This document shows positions 49,801-60,619 of a stretch of DNA of 64,000 nucleotides, piece by piece. Within the stretch, counting starts at the first letter, position 1, and each line of letters starts with the position of its first letter. A program made the translations under genes and the position numbers. Source of the stretch: Thermoanaerobaculia bacterium (GTDB lineage: Bacteria > Acidobacteriota > Thermoanaerobaculia > Multivoradales > Multivoraceae); the NCBI GenBank assembly GCA_022826745.1, contig JAJDUI010000024.1, forward strand, positions 1 through 64,000, written 5' to 3'. Below the pieces are notes generated by a model. That model was not told the DNA's origin. It made no database searches and saw nothing but the letters and a program-made list of their open reading frames with translations.

Positions 49801-49937
49801 CGGCATCCACCTTGACCTGGGGCGTCACGACGTCGCCGGGACTGACAAGGCACTATCGCGTCAGAGCCTCCAACATCGGTGGTGTCGGAGCATGGTCCAA
49901 CGAGGTCATCCTGACCTCCGGCACGCCCGGCCGCTGA
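46848..49937 (+). CDS. Secreted multi-domain zincin, copy B
   Basis: A 1,029-aa counterpart of the 10751-13531 product. Signal peptide about 1-23; protease domain to about 220 with HELGHVLLLED (His166, Glu167, His170, Asp176) and Met-turn SIMG (190-193). The third ligand is Asp, as in snapalysin-type zincins. Then an acidic stretch, a Cys/Pro linker with CDANPAHPDC, an EF-hand/dockerin-like loop DLNGNGRIDEGE (338-349), two PPC-like repeats (about 357-474, 492-589), a Pro-Asp/Glu linker (about 602-636), fibronectin III domains (about 638-732, 737-832, 927-1026) and an Ig-like domain (about 839-924). It starts with TTG at 46848, overlapping the partner gene's stop. Extracellular role inferred; substrate unknown. 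Confidence 0.8.
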   Translation: MRAPRRLLAVAILATAATTNAPAQETQECSIPTDDSHNFKKSTDIAIKVPGVLTPGEDKTDDQTKVDLAVTSWEHTCGRHKLPKLYMANENGRLFDDNSRLPAGTDVFTLRRGTQKEIGLYGLTQAGGQAICAQVRLEAKEVIWYTAKDESRSLPEACQDSFVVTHELGHVLLLEDMVGDSYTGACKAQSIMGSSPNVTVKDCETVDEKFRKDHPLDCETESDQDHPECCEDDEEDEEESGSGSMFEVGDDGMLVFVGATSSSSTCPRPGGGVCPPGDPNCDGKPDRDDDRCEGNPGPNCPLDCDANPAHPDCEVSCLEDPTQPRCGSVQTCDGLWYDLNGNGRIDEGECIPNQYKTVLNGGGRRTGAVSSSMTGSSGATYALGVTKRSEVIVSLTGMTRDFDCQVVRGPGPARDGTPPPDAAAAGGGVAGSTTLSCSTNAGATSDSWKGVLDVGYHSIQVWPFGAGTGNFTLAVSLTELEDGSTPEPVPAARNPVRTLAFADARQVASGGGVQEYTFKIPSLGRVRVDVTDMTTDFDCYVKENGTIRRRCTNRSKTADDEWTGNLSAGVHVVQVFAWRKDAGSYELRVDGPSQAAPPAAEPPAVPDPDPDPDPEPDPEPDPDPEPDPEPDPDPDLPGAPALSGSVNLTNQILTWTAPTSASDIARYQLETKDPAVGNWHFPAGGSGTASSLSATTLTWNIMTPASLVRSYRVRATNEDGDGPWSNEIKLTSLSPPARVPINGSVSGRTHNVTWAAPRSDRAITKYQLQTRNNATSSWRWPDAGTPTASNMPATARSWSVATATGVSRHYRVRAVSVLGDGAWSSHVELTSASAPPLTAPRIPDFTNLPSGGAVNTRLPAASGGVSPYRYGLTGLPPGIAFNSTTRVANGKLPVVSRSTTYNMTYTVTDSTGATDSTSFSSTVVPPPVPAAPTLSGSAAVTRQTLSWAEPTSAAPITGYQLQVRNSSTSGWRCTSAGDGASCSLAASTLTWGVTTSPGLTRHYRVRASNIGGVGAWSNEVILTSGTPGR
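48663..48752 (+). repeat. Hexanucleotide tandem repeat coding for Pro-Asp/Glu
   Basis: About 15 units of CCCGAT/CCCGAG/CCTGAC type inside the copy B zincin gene, giving alternating Pro and Asp/Glu. Such in-frame repeats can change length by slippage without breaking the frame. The linker separates the PPC repeats from the fibronectin domains. Confidence 0.85.
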
Positions 49938-50001
49938 GACCAGCCGTGGGGAGTCGACCGCTCGAAGGTCGTTTCGGAGTTGGCGCGGCGCGAAAGCGCG
50001 G

Positions 50002-50997
50002 CTACGGCGGACCGGCCAGGCCGGGGTGCCAGGTCGCGGGCTGATCCTCCCCGAGGGGACGGTCCGTCTGTGGCGGCAGTTCGTCGCCCCGCATCCAGGT
50101 CCAGTACCTGGGGTTGGCAACCAGTTCCCTGAGCAACTCGTAGTGGAGTTGATGCCCGCCCCGCAGAACCTCGAAGTGGCCCCAGATCGGCGCTCCGAGC
50201 AGGGTGAAATCGCCGACGGCATCGAGCGCCTTGTGGCGGACCGGTTCGTCCGCGAAGCGGAGGTCCGTGTTCACCGCGCCGTGTTCGTCGAAGACGATGC
50301 AGTTGTCGACCGACCCGCCCAGACCCAGTCCGGCCCGCTGCATCTGCTCGACGTCCATCTGCCGGCAGAAGGTCCGCGCAGGCGCCAGGCCGCGCTCGAA
50401 GCTGCGCGTGTCGACATCGATCTGCAGCCGCTGCCGTCCCACGGCGCAGCCTTCGAAGTCGATCGTGTAGTCCAGGCGCAGGCCGGGGTAGGGCGATGCA
50501 CGCAGCCACTTGTCGCCGCGGTCGATCTCGATCACCGAAGTGATCGCGAGGATCCGCCGGTTCGCGTTCTGGGACCTCACTCCCGCCGCTTGCAGCAAGA
50601 GCAGGTAGGGCATCGCCGAGCCGTCGAGGATCGGCACCTCGGGGCCGTCCATCTCGACGACCAGGTTGTCGATGCCGAGGATGTAGACGGCGGCGAGGAG
50701 GTGCTCGACGGTGGAGACGGTCACATCGTCGCGACCGAGCGTGGTGGCGAGTTCGAGGGAACTGACGCTCCTGAGGTCGGCGGGAACCTCGACGTTGCCG
50801 GCATCCGCGCGGCGGAAACGGATCCCCGCATCGGGCGGCGCCGGCAGGATGCGCAGATTCGTCTCCCGGCCGGTGTGAATGCCCACGCCGGAGATCGCCG
50901 TCGGACGCCGGATCGTCTGCTGGCGGAACAGGCGGTCACGCGTGTCGTTGGACCCTCGCCGGGGACTCCGGCCTGATCCGTTGGCGCGCTTTGCCAT
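50002..50997 (-). CDS. lpxC: UDP-3-O-acyl-N-acetylglucosamine deacetylase
   Basis: Committed, zinc-dependent step of lipid A synthesis in the cytoplasm. 331 aa with the LpxC motifs SGVGIHTG, STVEHLLAAVYILGIDNL (zinc His), DGSAMPY, GGSVDNCIVF and RHKALDAVGDFTLLG (zinc His and Asp), and GGHQLHYELLRELV (general-acid His). A 24-residue Arg/Ser-rich N-terminal extension precedes the usual start of homology (QQTIRRPTAISGVG). Divergent from smpB. Confidence 0.95.
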   Translation of the reverse strand: MAKRANGSGRSPRRGSNDTRDRLFRQQTIRRPTAISGVGIHTGRETNLRILPAPPDAGIRFRRADAGNVEVPADLRSVSSLELATTLGRDDVTVSTVEHLLAAVYILGIDNLVVEMDGPEVPILDGSAMPYLLLLQAAGVRSQNANRRILAITSVIEIDRGDKWLRASPYPGLRLDYTIDFEGCAVGRQRLQIDVDTRSFERGLAPARTFCRQMDVEQMQRAGLGLGGSVDNCIVFDEHGAVNTDLRFADEPVRHKALDAVGDFTLLGAPIWGHFEVLRGGHQLHYELLRELVANPRYWTWMRGDELPPQTDRPLGEDQPATWHPGLAGPP

Positions 50998-51231
50998 CGG
51001 CCAGGTGTTGCAGCACGGATCGTGCCAGCCCGGCGACGGCCTTGTGTCTCTTGCAAGTTCCTTGTTCTACAGTCATTTACGCCCGTGGCGACAGTCGGTC
51101 GGCGAGCCGGTATGTGGCGTTTTCACCACACCTCTGTGGCGCTTCGGCCGCATCGCGGCTGCCTGCGTCGGGGCGTCCGCGGAGAGTAGACTCGCTCGGG
51201 AAGATGCACCCAACGCCGGAAACGAACACCG

Positions 51232-51749
51232 ATGGCCAGGCGCAGCAAACAGAAGCAGCGGTCGCTCGCGGGCGGGAACGCCCTGGCGGTCAACCGGAAG
51301 GCGCGGCGGGAGTTTCACGTCCTGGAGCGGCTCGAGGCCGGCATCGAGCTCCTGGGCACCGAGGTCAAGTCGATCCGGGGCGGCAAGATCCAGTTGCGTG
51401 ACAGCTACGTCGCCTTTCGAAACCACGAGGCCTGGCTGCTGGACGCTCACATCTCCGCGTACAGCCACGGCAACCGGGAGAACCACGATCTCGAGCGGCC
51501 CCGGCGGCTGCTGCTGAATCGGCGTGAGATCGACCGCCTGTTCGGCCGTACCCGCGATCGGGGCCTGACGGTGGTGCCGCTTTCGGTCTATCTGAAGGGC
51601 AACCGGATCAAGGTCGAACTGGCCCTGGCCCAGGGCAGGAAGTTGCACGACAAGCGGGAGCGGGAACGGGAGCGGACCCTCGACCGCGAGGCCGGCGAGG
51701 TGTTTCGCGGCCGGCGGCGTCTGCGCGCGGACGCGTCCGGGGAAGCGCG

Positions 51750-51753
<4 letters not shown>
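51232..51753 (+). CDS. smpB: SsrA-binding protein
   Basis: Partner of tmRNA in ribosome rescue. 173 aa: [79 protein letters not shown] and the basic tail [14 protein letters not shown] that reaches the decoding site. The tail is longer than usual. The ATG at 51232 is set by family homology. Ends over the uvrA start (GTGA). tmRNA itself is not seen in the window. Confidence 0.96.
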
Positions 51754-54611
<2,858 letters not shown>

Positions 54612-54613
54612 GC

Positions 54614-56122
54614 GTGGCCGACCGCGGATCTTCCCCCTCCCGGAAGGCGTCAACGGACTTTGCCGGCCGCCGCCAACGGTTGCAGCTCGAGACGCTCTAC
54701 GACCTGGTCGTGGCGCTCCATTCCCACGAGTCCGAGCAGGGACTGCTGGACGACCTCCTGCAGCGTCTCTGCACGATCGTCGACCCGGCGGCTGCCGCGA
54801 CCGTCACCCGCGACCGGTTCGGGGTCGCGCGGTCGGCGTCCACGGTTGGCTTCGGCAGCGATTCCCCGGCAGCCGAGGCGTTGCTTGCCGGCCCCTTGTG
54901 GGACGATCTCCTGGCCCGGGACGACCTCCTGGCGCGGAGCGGCGGCTCGCTGGCCGGTCGGGAGTTCCAGTCCCTGCTGGCGGCGCCGCTCAAGTCCCGT
55001 GATGCCGTGCTGGGCTTCGTCGCCGTCCTCGACAAGGAGGTACGGGGCAAGGGCGAACCGGGCTTCAGTGACGGCGACCGGAGGTTTCTCCGGTCCGTCG
55101 CGGCGCTGGCCGGAGTGGCCCTGGACGGTCTGCGCCAGGTGGAGCGGCTGGTCGTCTCGCGGGAACGGCTGGCGGAGGAGAACAAGCTGCTCAAGGAGCG
55201 CCTCGACGACCTGGCCGAGGTCGGCGGCAGGCGGATCGTCGCCCATGCGCCGGCGATGCGCCGCATCCTGGAGGTGATCGACCGGGTCGCGCCGCGGAGC
55301 GTTGGCGTCCTGCTTCGCGGCGAGAGCGGCACGGGCAAGGAACTCATGGCGGCCTTTCTCCACCAGCGATCCGAGCGGACCGGTCCGCTGGTGGCGGTGA
55401 ACTGCGCCGCGCTTCCGGAGAGCCTGCTGGAGAGCGAGCTGTTCGGTATCGAGGGCGGCGTGGCCACCGGCGTGAGGGCACGCCTCGGTCGCTTCGAACT
55501 GGCCGAGGGGGGCACCCTCTTCCTCGACGAGGTCGCTGATCTCGATGTGGCACTGCAGGTCAAGCTGCTGCGCGCGCTCCAGGAGCGCGAGATCGTGCGG
55601 GTCGGGGGCCAGCGGGCGATCGCCGTCGACGCCCGGGTCGTTGCCGCGACCCACCAGCCGCTGGAACGGCTGGTCGAGGAGGGCCGGTTCCGCGAGGATC
55701 TGTACTACCGCCTCAAGGGAATCAGCGTCGAGCTGCCGCCGCTGCGGGAGCGGCGGCGGGATATTCCGCACCTGATCCGCCACTTCGCCGAACGGTTCTG
55801 CGAGCGGGAATCGGTCGAGTTGCCGCAGTTCGACCGGACGGCGCTGAACTTCCTGCTGGCGCACGACTATCCCGGCAATGTGCGGGAACTGCAGAACATC
55901 GTGGAGGGTGCGGTCTCCCTGGCCGACGGCGTTGTCGACGTGGCCCTGATCCAGTCGCTGATGGGCGGCGCGGTCGGCCTTCAGAGCCCGGAGCCGCTCG
56001 ACCTCGAGACGGTCAAGCGACGTCATGTACGCCGGGTCATCGGGATGACGGGGGGCAACAAGAGCGCCGCCGCGAGGCTTCTCGGCGTCAACAGGCGCAC
56101 CCTGACGCGCGGAGGGTACTGA
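54614..56122 (+). CDS. GAF-containing sigma-54-type activator with altered loop
   Basis: A 502-aa NtrC-family protein: N-terminal GAF domain (about 30-175), AAA+ domain about 200-435 with Walker A GESGTGKEL and Walker B GGTLFLDEVADL, and a Fis-type helix-turn-helix at the C-terminus (GGNKSAAARLLGVNRRTLT). The sigma-54 contact loop, normally GAFTGA, reads GVATGV (ELFGIEGGVATGVRARL), so it may not open sigma-54 promoters; such variants can act as sigma-70 regulators or repressors. The protein stops abruptly after the recognition helix. Two bases separate it from uvrA, so it may be co-transcribed. Three palindromes lie just downstream. Confidence 0.85.
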   Translation: MADRGSSPSRKASTDFAGRRQRLQLETLYDLVVALHSHESEQGLLDDLLQRLCTIVDPAAAATVTRDRFGVARSASTVGFGSDSPAAEALLAGPLWDDLLARDDLLARSGGSLAGREFQSLLAAPLKSRDAVLGFVAVLDKEVRGKGEPGFSDGDRRFLRSVAALAGVALDGLRQVERLVVSRERLAEENKLLKERLDDLAEVGGRRIVAHAPAMRRILEVIDRVAPRSVGVLLRGESGTGKELMAAFLHQRSERTGPLVAVNCAALPESLLESELFGIEGGVATGVRARLGRFELAEGGTLFLDEVADLDVALQVKLLRALQEREIVRVGGQRAIAVDARVVAATHQPLERLVEEGRFREDLYYRLKGISVELPPLRERRRDIPHLIRHFAERFCERESVELPQFDRTALNFLLAHDYPGNVRELQNIVEGAVSLADGVVDVALIQSLMGGAVGLQSPEPLDLETVKRRHVRRVIGMTGGNKSAAARLLGVNRRTLTRGGY

Positions 56123-56156
56123 TCGATCCGCTGTCGGTGCATCCCGCGATGGCAAT

Positions 56157-56273
56157 GGGTCATATTGGCCCACTGTAGGACATATTGTCCCTAGCGCATG
56201 TGGGGCGGGCGTAACGTCTCGCCAGAGCCGAGCCAAGCCCGAGTGGCGCGACTTGCTCGGGACAAATTGCCCC
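56157..56273. promoter_or_regulatory. Three related palindromic operator-like sites
   Basis: GGGTCATATTGGCCC (56157-56171), AGGACATATTGTCCC (56177-56191) and GGGACAAATTGCCCC (56259-56273). They share the frame GGxxCAxATTGxCCC; the second is a near-perfect dyad (GGACA-TAT-TGTCC). The first two are 20 bases apart start to start, two helical turns. They sit between the GAF activator gene and the small membrane protein gene. The binding protein is unknown; the neighbouring Fis-type activator is the obvious candidate. Confidence 0.6.
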
Positions 56274-56415
56274 GAATCGACCATCCGGTCGCGACGGTGC
56301 CGCTCGTCGTCAAACCCGCGTGAAAGCTGGGTTTACGGGCGGTTTGCCCTCGTATCTCCCCGGCTGGCAGGGGACTTGCTCTCTACCAGGGTCACCAACG
56401 GGGAGGTCGAACATA

Positions 56416-56601
56416 ATGGTAGGGTCGCCGTTCAGTTTTTTGGACCGTGGGGGCGTCACCGCGCCGGTTTCGTGGGCGGGGAGTCTCTCCGCCGGTGTGT
56501 TCTGGTCGTCCGTGGTGGTCGCCAGCTTTCTCTGGTTTCTGCTGAACGACCGGATCCAGCCCGTGGTGATCTACTGTCTCAAGCTCTTTCTTGTCGCCTA
56601 G
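56416..56601 (+). CDS. Small membrane protein, 61 aa
   Basis: MVGSPFSFLDRGGV then AGVFWSSVVVASFLWFLL and PVVIYCLKLFLVA: one clear membrane helix with a second hydrophobic stretch at the C-terminus. An exceptionally good ribosome site (GGGAGGT, 9 bases before the ATG) supports translation from 56416 rather than from the upstream in-frame ATG at 56320. No family recognised. It lies between the three palindromes and the partner-switching genes, 36 bases before the rsbW-like gene. Confidence 0.65.
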   Translation: MVGSPFSFLDRGGVTAPVSWAGSLSAGVFWSSVVVASFLWFLLNDRIQPVVIYCLKLFLVA

Positions 56602-56637
56602 GATCCCGGCCGCTGGGACGCCGATCGCCTACCCCCG

Positions 56638-57081
56638 ATGTCTGAGCTCGGAGTTCTTGAAGAAACCCACCTGACCTTCAGGCTCGCGCCTGAAATGGAG
56701 CTGGAGGTGCGGGCCTGCGCCTGCGAGATGGCGAAGTCCATCCGGATGAGCACGGACAAGGTCGAGGAAGTGGGCATGGCGGTCGTCGAGGCGTGCATCA
56801 ACGCGATCGAACACAGCCGGGCCGCCGACGGCCAGCTTCATCTCGGGCTCGCGGTACTCGGTTCGGCCGAGGGGGAGGAACCGCAGGTGCTCCGGATCAC
56901 GATTCAGGATCAGGGAGTCGGCTTCGACTGTTCGAAGCTCGTGCCGCCCCGGATCGAGGACAACCTGAAGTCGATCCGGAAGCGTGGCTGGGGATTGAAG
57001 ATCATTGAAGGACTGATGGACGAGGTGAACGTGCTCTCGGGTGAGGGCGGCACCTCCGTCGTGATGTTGAAGGTACTCTGA
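56638..57081 (+). CDS. RsbW-like anti-sigma/serine kinase
   Basis: A 147-aa GHKL ATPase: N-box EVGMAVVEACINAIEHSR, G1 box ITIQDQGVGFD, G2 box KRGWGLKIIEGLMDEV. In partner switching it phosphorylates the STAS protein encoded 33 bases downstream and otherwise binds a sigma factor or other target. No sigma-B-type gene is next to it, so the output may be different from the Bacillus system. Confidence 0.9.
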   Translation: MSELGVLEETHLTFRLAPEMELEVRACACEMAKSIRMSTDKVEEVGMAVVEACINAIEHSRAADGQLHLGLAVLGSAEGEEPQVLRITIQDQGVGFDCSKLVPPRIEDNLKSIRKRGWGLKIIEGLMDEVNVLSGEGGTSVVMLKVL

Positions 57082-57114
57082 CGCTCCTTTGAGCGAGGAA
57101 GTCTGGTTGGTTCC

Positions 57115-57474
57115 ATGACCGAGGGTCTGAAGTTGAAGGTGGAGCGCCGCGACGGTCTGGCGGTGATCTACACGGACGGTTACATCAACAATCAGGGCGG
57201 CGAGGAGATCGCGGAGGCGGCGTACGGCCTGCTGGACGAGGGCTTCACGACGCTGCTGCTGAACCTCGCCGGGACGAAGATCGTCAACTCGATCGGCATC
57301 TCCATCCTGATCGAGATCATCGAGAAGATGATCGAAGTGGAGGGCCGGCTCTCCTTCTGCGATCTCACTCCGACAATCGAGAAGACCTTCCACATCATGG
57401 GGCTGGCGCAGTACGCCAGCATCTTTCCCGACGAACAGGCCGCGGTGACCGGGCTTCAGGCCGGGGCCTCGTGA
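57115..57474 (+). CDS. STAS-domain anti-sigma-factor antagonist (RsbV-like)
   Basis: A 119-aa single STAS domain. The phosphorylated serine position is Ser59 in KIVNSIGISIL (Asn in place of the usual Asp just before it). Its state would be set by the RsbW-like kinase upstream and the PP2C phosphatase downstream (GTGA overlap). Confidence 0.9.
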   Translation: MTEGLKLKVERRDGLAVIYTDGYINNQGGEEIAEAAYGLLDEGFTTLLLNLAGTKIVNSIGISILIEIIEKMIEVEGRLSFCDLTPTIEKTFHIMGLAQYASIFPDEQAAVTGLQAGAS

Positions 57475-59123
57475 CTTCGCCGGCCGCCGGTGCCGCTCAG
57501 GCGTCGGAGTCGACCTCGGCGGCTGGAGCGGGTCTCGGAGCCAAACTCTGGCGGCTGGCGGCGGCGGCGGAGACCGCGGAGTGGGAGAGCGGCGCGGCGC
57601 AGACCCGGCTGGTCGGGCACTGGTGCCGGGCCCAGGGTCTGGCCGGCGCCCAGATCTACCGCCGTGACGGCGGTCCCGTGGCGTCCTGGGGCGTCCTCGG
57701 CACCCGCGAACGGAGCCTGGAGCACGGCCTGATCCTCTACTACGCGGCCGTCGACGATGCGGCTCGCGATGACGGCGCCGGCGGCGGACAGGGGAGAACG
57801 CCGGAGGAGCACGACCTCGCCGGAGTGCTGGCCATCGGCCTCAGGCTGCGGGAACTGGCCGACGAGCTGAAGGACCGGAAGTTCCAGGACAACTACAACG
57901 TCGTCACGCTGCAGGCGGTCTACGACGTGGGGCTGGCGATCGCTTCGACGCTGAACCTGGACGAACTGACCGAGGAGATCCTGCTGCGCGCGGTCTCGCT
58001 CCTGGACGCCCGGCGCGGCGCCTTCTACCTGCTGGACGACGAAGGCCGCCTCGCGCTCGCCGGCACGATCGGCGGCGGCGCCCGCGAGGCGATCGAAGCG
58101 CCGCCGGCCGGTTTCGACGAAGCCGGCATCGAAGCGGTAGCGGCAGGCGTGATGCCGGCCGCGGAACACTCGCTCGCGGTCCCCATCGAAGGCGACGGGG
58201 GCAGCGGCAGCGTCGGCCTGCTCGTGGTCGCGGACAAGGAGAGCCGGACCGGAGTCGGCCCGTTCGCCGCGGCCGATCATCGGGCGCTCTCGCTGTTCGC
58301 CAACCAGGCCGCGATCGCGTTGACCAACGCGAAGCTCCATCGGCAGGCGCTCGAGAAGGAGCGCCTCGAGCGCGAGGTGGAGCTCGCCGCCGAGATCCAG
58401 CGCAACATCCTGCCCGCGGAAATGCCGAGCGCGGGCTGCTTCGAGACGGTTGGCTGGAGCCGTCCCTCGCGCCAGGTCGGCGGCGACTACTACGGTTCGC
58501 TTCGCTTCGCCGGGTCGCGCCGCGGACTGGTGGTCGCGGACGTCACGGGCAAGGGGATGCCGGCCGCGCTCCTGGTCTCTACCCTGGACTCGGCGTTGCG
58601 GTTGCTCGTCGACGACTGGCGGCTGGGCGGAGAAGGCGTGGGGGCGGAACTCTCGCCGGAACTCTTCGACCGTCTGAACAAGCACATCCTCGAGAGCAGC
58701 GCCAGCAATTGCTTCATCACCCTGATCCTCGCCGAGATCGATCCGCGAAACCGCGCCGTCCGCTACCTCAATGCGGGACATAACCCGGGGCTCCTGGTGC
58801 GCGGGGACGGCGAAGTGACGCCGCTTCCGGCCAGCGGCCTGCCGCTGGGCCTGCTTCCCACCGCGAGCTACCAGGTGGAGCCGCTTGAGATGGGGCCGGG
58901 CGACGTCCTCTGCCTGTACAGCGACGGGATCACGGAGTGCGAGTCCCCGGATGGCGAAGAGTACGGCCAGGAGCGGCTCGAGGACTTCCTTCGCTCCCGC
59001 CGCGAGCAGCCGCTGTCCGAGATCGTGGACGCGATCGACGCCGACGTGAGGCGCTTCGGCGCCGGCCTGCCGCAGGGCGACGATCAGACGGTCGTGCTGA
59101 TCCGTGCGGTGCGCGGGTCGTAG
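57471..59123 (+). CDS. GAF-PP2C (RsbU/SpoIIE-type) phosphatase
   Basis: A 550-aa protein. An N-terminal Ala/Glu-rich region, a GAF domain about 130-290 (NVVTLQAVYDVGLAIASTLN, SLFANQAAIALTNAKLHRQA), a coiled linker, then a PP2C/SpoIIE catalytic domain about 300-548 with metal sites GGDYYG, DVTGKGMPAALL and GDDQTVVL. It would dephosphorylate the RsbV-like protein in response to a ligand of the GAF domain. Starts with GTG at 57471. Confidence 0.93.
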   Translation: MTSPAAGAAQASESTSAAGAGLGAKLWRLAAAAETAEWESGAAQTRLVGHWCRAQGLAGAQIYRRDGGPVASWGVLGTRERSLEHGLILYYAAVDDAARDDGAGGGQGRTPEEHDLAGVLAIGLRLRELADELKDRKFQDNYNVVTLQAVYDVGLAIASTLNLDELTEEILLRAVSLLDARRGAFYLLDDEGRLALAGTIGGGAREAIEAPPAGFDEAGIEAVAAGVMPAAEHSLAVPIEGDGGSGSVGLLVVADKESRTGVGPFAAADHRALSLFANQAAIALTNAKLHRQALEKERLEREVELAAEIQRNILPAEMPSAGCFETVGWSRPSRQVGGDYYGSLRFAGSRRGLVVADVTGKGMPAALLVSTLDSALRLLVDDWRLGGEGVGAELSPELFDRLNKHILESSASNCFITLILAEIDPRNRAVRYLNAGHNPGLLVRGDGEVTPLPASGLPLGLLPTASYQVEPLEMGPGDVLCLYSDGITECESPDGEEYGQERLEDFLRSRREQPLSEIVDAIDADVRRFGAGLPQGDDQTVVLIRAVRGS

Positions 59124-59190
59124 CCGGGGGTCTTCTGACCCCCGGTGAACGCGCGCCGCAGGCGGCCGGGAAGCGCCGGCCGAAGGCCGT
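59123..59190 (+). repeat. Palindromic intergenic repeat, copy c
   Basis: Between the convergent phosphatase and PmbA-like genes. Its core is a 9-bp hairpin CCGGGGGTC-TTCT-GACCCCCGG (59124-59145), followed by GAACGCGCGCCGC and GCCGGCCGAAGGCCG modules that resemble those in copy b. Confidence 0.7.
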
Positions 59191-59191
59191 C

Positions 59192-60595
59192 CTAAGCTGA
59201 ACCCGCCGCGGTCAGACCGTCCACGTCGGCCACCGCCAGGGCCGGCGCGGACGTGCCGCCGAGGAAACCGTCGCGCGAGGGACGGCAGAACAGGGTGTCG
59301 CCGGTGGCGAGCAGGTTGGAGAACACCCGGAGCAGGCTGTCCTCCCAGACGAGATCGATCACCGGCTCCGCGAGCCGGCCGCCCCGCAGGCGACGCACCC
59401 CGCGGGCCCTTGCCCGCACCCGCATGCGGGCGGGGTCGAAGCACTCGACCTGGTCCAGCCTGCTGACCCAGACGCCGCCGTCCGCGATGCGGAACAGTTC
59501 CCGCTCGCTGTGCTCGCCGGGTTGGAGGAACGTGTTGAGGGGATAAGCCTCCTCGCCGCCCGTGCAGTGGCAAGTCGGAGAAAGTCCCACGCGGGCAGCG
59601 GTGGCGGTGTCCAGCGCCGGTGTTCGCGGCACGCCCGCGGACACCAGCTCGACCGGTGTCTTCGAGACGCCCTCCAGGTCGAAGGGAAAGGGAAGGCCGC
59701 TCTCGCGGCGGGCGTCGTCCGCCAGCTTGAGGCGGCGGTCGAAGACCTGCACTCCTGTGTGCTGAAGCAGAAAGGACTCCTGCTCGAGGATGGCCCGTGA
59801 CGAGAACGCGTGGAGGTTCAGCAGTTCGACGAGCTCGATCGTCGCCTCGGGAGCCAGGAGGACCGGCGCACCGCTGGGCGGCGTCGCCGCCGTGCCTTCA
59901 GGCGCTCTCCGCTCGCGCGCCGTCTCGACCAGTCGCGCAAGCTGGAGGCTGTCGAGCGAGCGGGCGGCGTGGCGGGCGAAGCCGGCGCCCGGATCGGCGC
60001 CGCTTCGCACTTCGACCATGACGGAACTGGCGCGTTCGCCTCGCGCGAGTTCCCGGTTGTTGGCGATGGCGGCCTGCCCGATGGTCCATTCGATGATCGC
60101 CGCTTCGTCGGCCCTGAGCGCTTCTCGCAGCAGCCGCCGGGCCGCCTTGGCGTGCAGGCGTTCGAGCGCCGGGTCGGAGAGGGCGGCCGACGGAGCTTCC
60201 GGTTGGTTGCCCTCGGGCAACAGGGGGAGCGACTCGGCGGGCGCTGCCCGGGCAGCCGCGAGAGCGAGGCGCACCGCACCGTCGAGCTCGCCGCTACGTA
60301 CGCCGCCCGTGCGGTGGATTCCCGAGCGTCGCCCCTCCCGTACCCTCAGGGTGACCTGACGGGAGCGCCGCCGGTAGCTGTCGACGTCGGAAACACGGTA
60401 GCCGGTGCGGCCGCGCCTGCTCTCCAGCCAGAGGATTTCCGTTTCGTCCGCCGGCGAGCGGTCCAGCGCGGCGCCGAGTTCCTCCCGGACCTGGCCCAGG
60501 GAGCGCAGGCGGGGCTCGGCCTCGGCGCGTCCCGATCGCCTCCTTCCTGATCGGCGGTTCGGCGCGGCCGGTCTCGAGGGGCGACGATCCGGCAC
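59192..60595 (-). CDS. PmbA/TldD-family protein
   Basis: A 467-aa member of the peptidase U62 group. Recognised by GAPVLLAPEATIELVELLNL followed by HAFSSRAILEQ, and by SPTCHCTGGEEAYPL near the end with DGVWVSRLDQVECFDP. I do not find HExxxH, the metal motif of TldD, so this is the PmbA/TldE-like, non-metal subunit; a TldD partner is not in the window. TldD/TldE pairs cut peptide modifications or antitoxins. Starts with GTG at 60595. Confidence 0.8.
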   Translation of the reverse strand: MPDRRPSRPAAPNRRSGRRRSGRAEAEPRLRSLGQVREELGAALDRSPADETEILWLESRRGRTGYRVSDVDSYRRRSRQVTLRVREGRRSGIHRTGGVRSGELDGAVRLALAAARAAPAESLPLLPEGNQPEAPSAALSDPALERLHAKAARRLLREALRADEAAIIEWTIGQAAIANNRELARGERASSVMVEVRSGADPGAGFARHAARSLDSLQLARLVETARERRAPEGTAATPPSGAPVLLAPEATIELVELLNLHAFSSRAILEQESFLLQHTGVQVFDRRLKLADDARRESGLPFPFDLEGVSKTPVELVSAGVPRTPALDTATAARVGLSPTCHCTGGEEAYPLNTFLQPGEHSERELFRIADGGVWVSRLDQVECFDPARMRVRARARGVRRLRGGRLAEPVIDLVWEDSLLRVFSNLLATGDTLFCRPSRDGFLGGTSAPALAVADVDGLTAAGSA

Positions 60596-60605
60596 GGTGT
60601 TTGCC

Positions 60606-60612
60606 TATCATA
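60606..60612. promoter_or_regulatory. Shared divergent -10 for pmbA-like and pcm genes
   Basis: TATCATA reads TATCAT on the plus strand, 8 bases before the pcm GTG (60620), and TATGAT on the minus strand, 11 bases before the pmbA-like GTG (60595). Both match TATAAT at 5 of 6. Transcripts in both directions would have leaders of about 0-5 bases. No -35 boxes are evident. Confidence 0.5.
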
Positions 60613-60619
60613 GGGAATC

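Noticed and set aside
46848..49937. Sortase or type IX C-terminal anchor on the zincins
   Set aside because: The C-termini end in fibronectin or Ig-like domains without LPxTG, GlyGly-CTERM or type IX signals.
56243..56257. Possible sigma-54 promoter (TGGCGCG...TTGCT) near the three palindromes
   Set aside because: GG and GC are 8 bases apart instead of the required 10.
59192..60595. Active TldD metalloprotease
   Set aside because: No HExxxH motif was found; it fits the PmbA/TldE side of the family.
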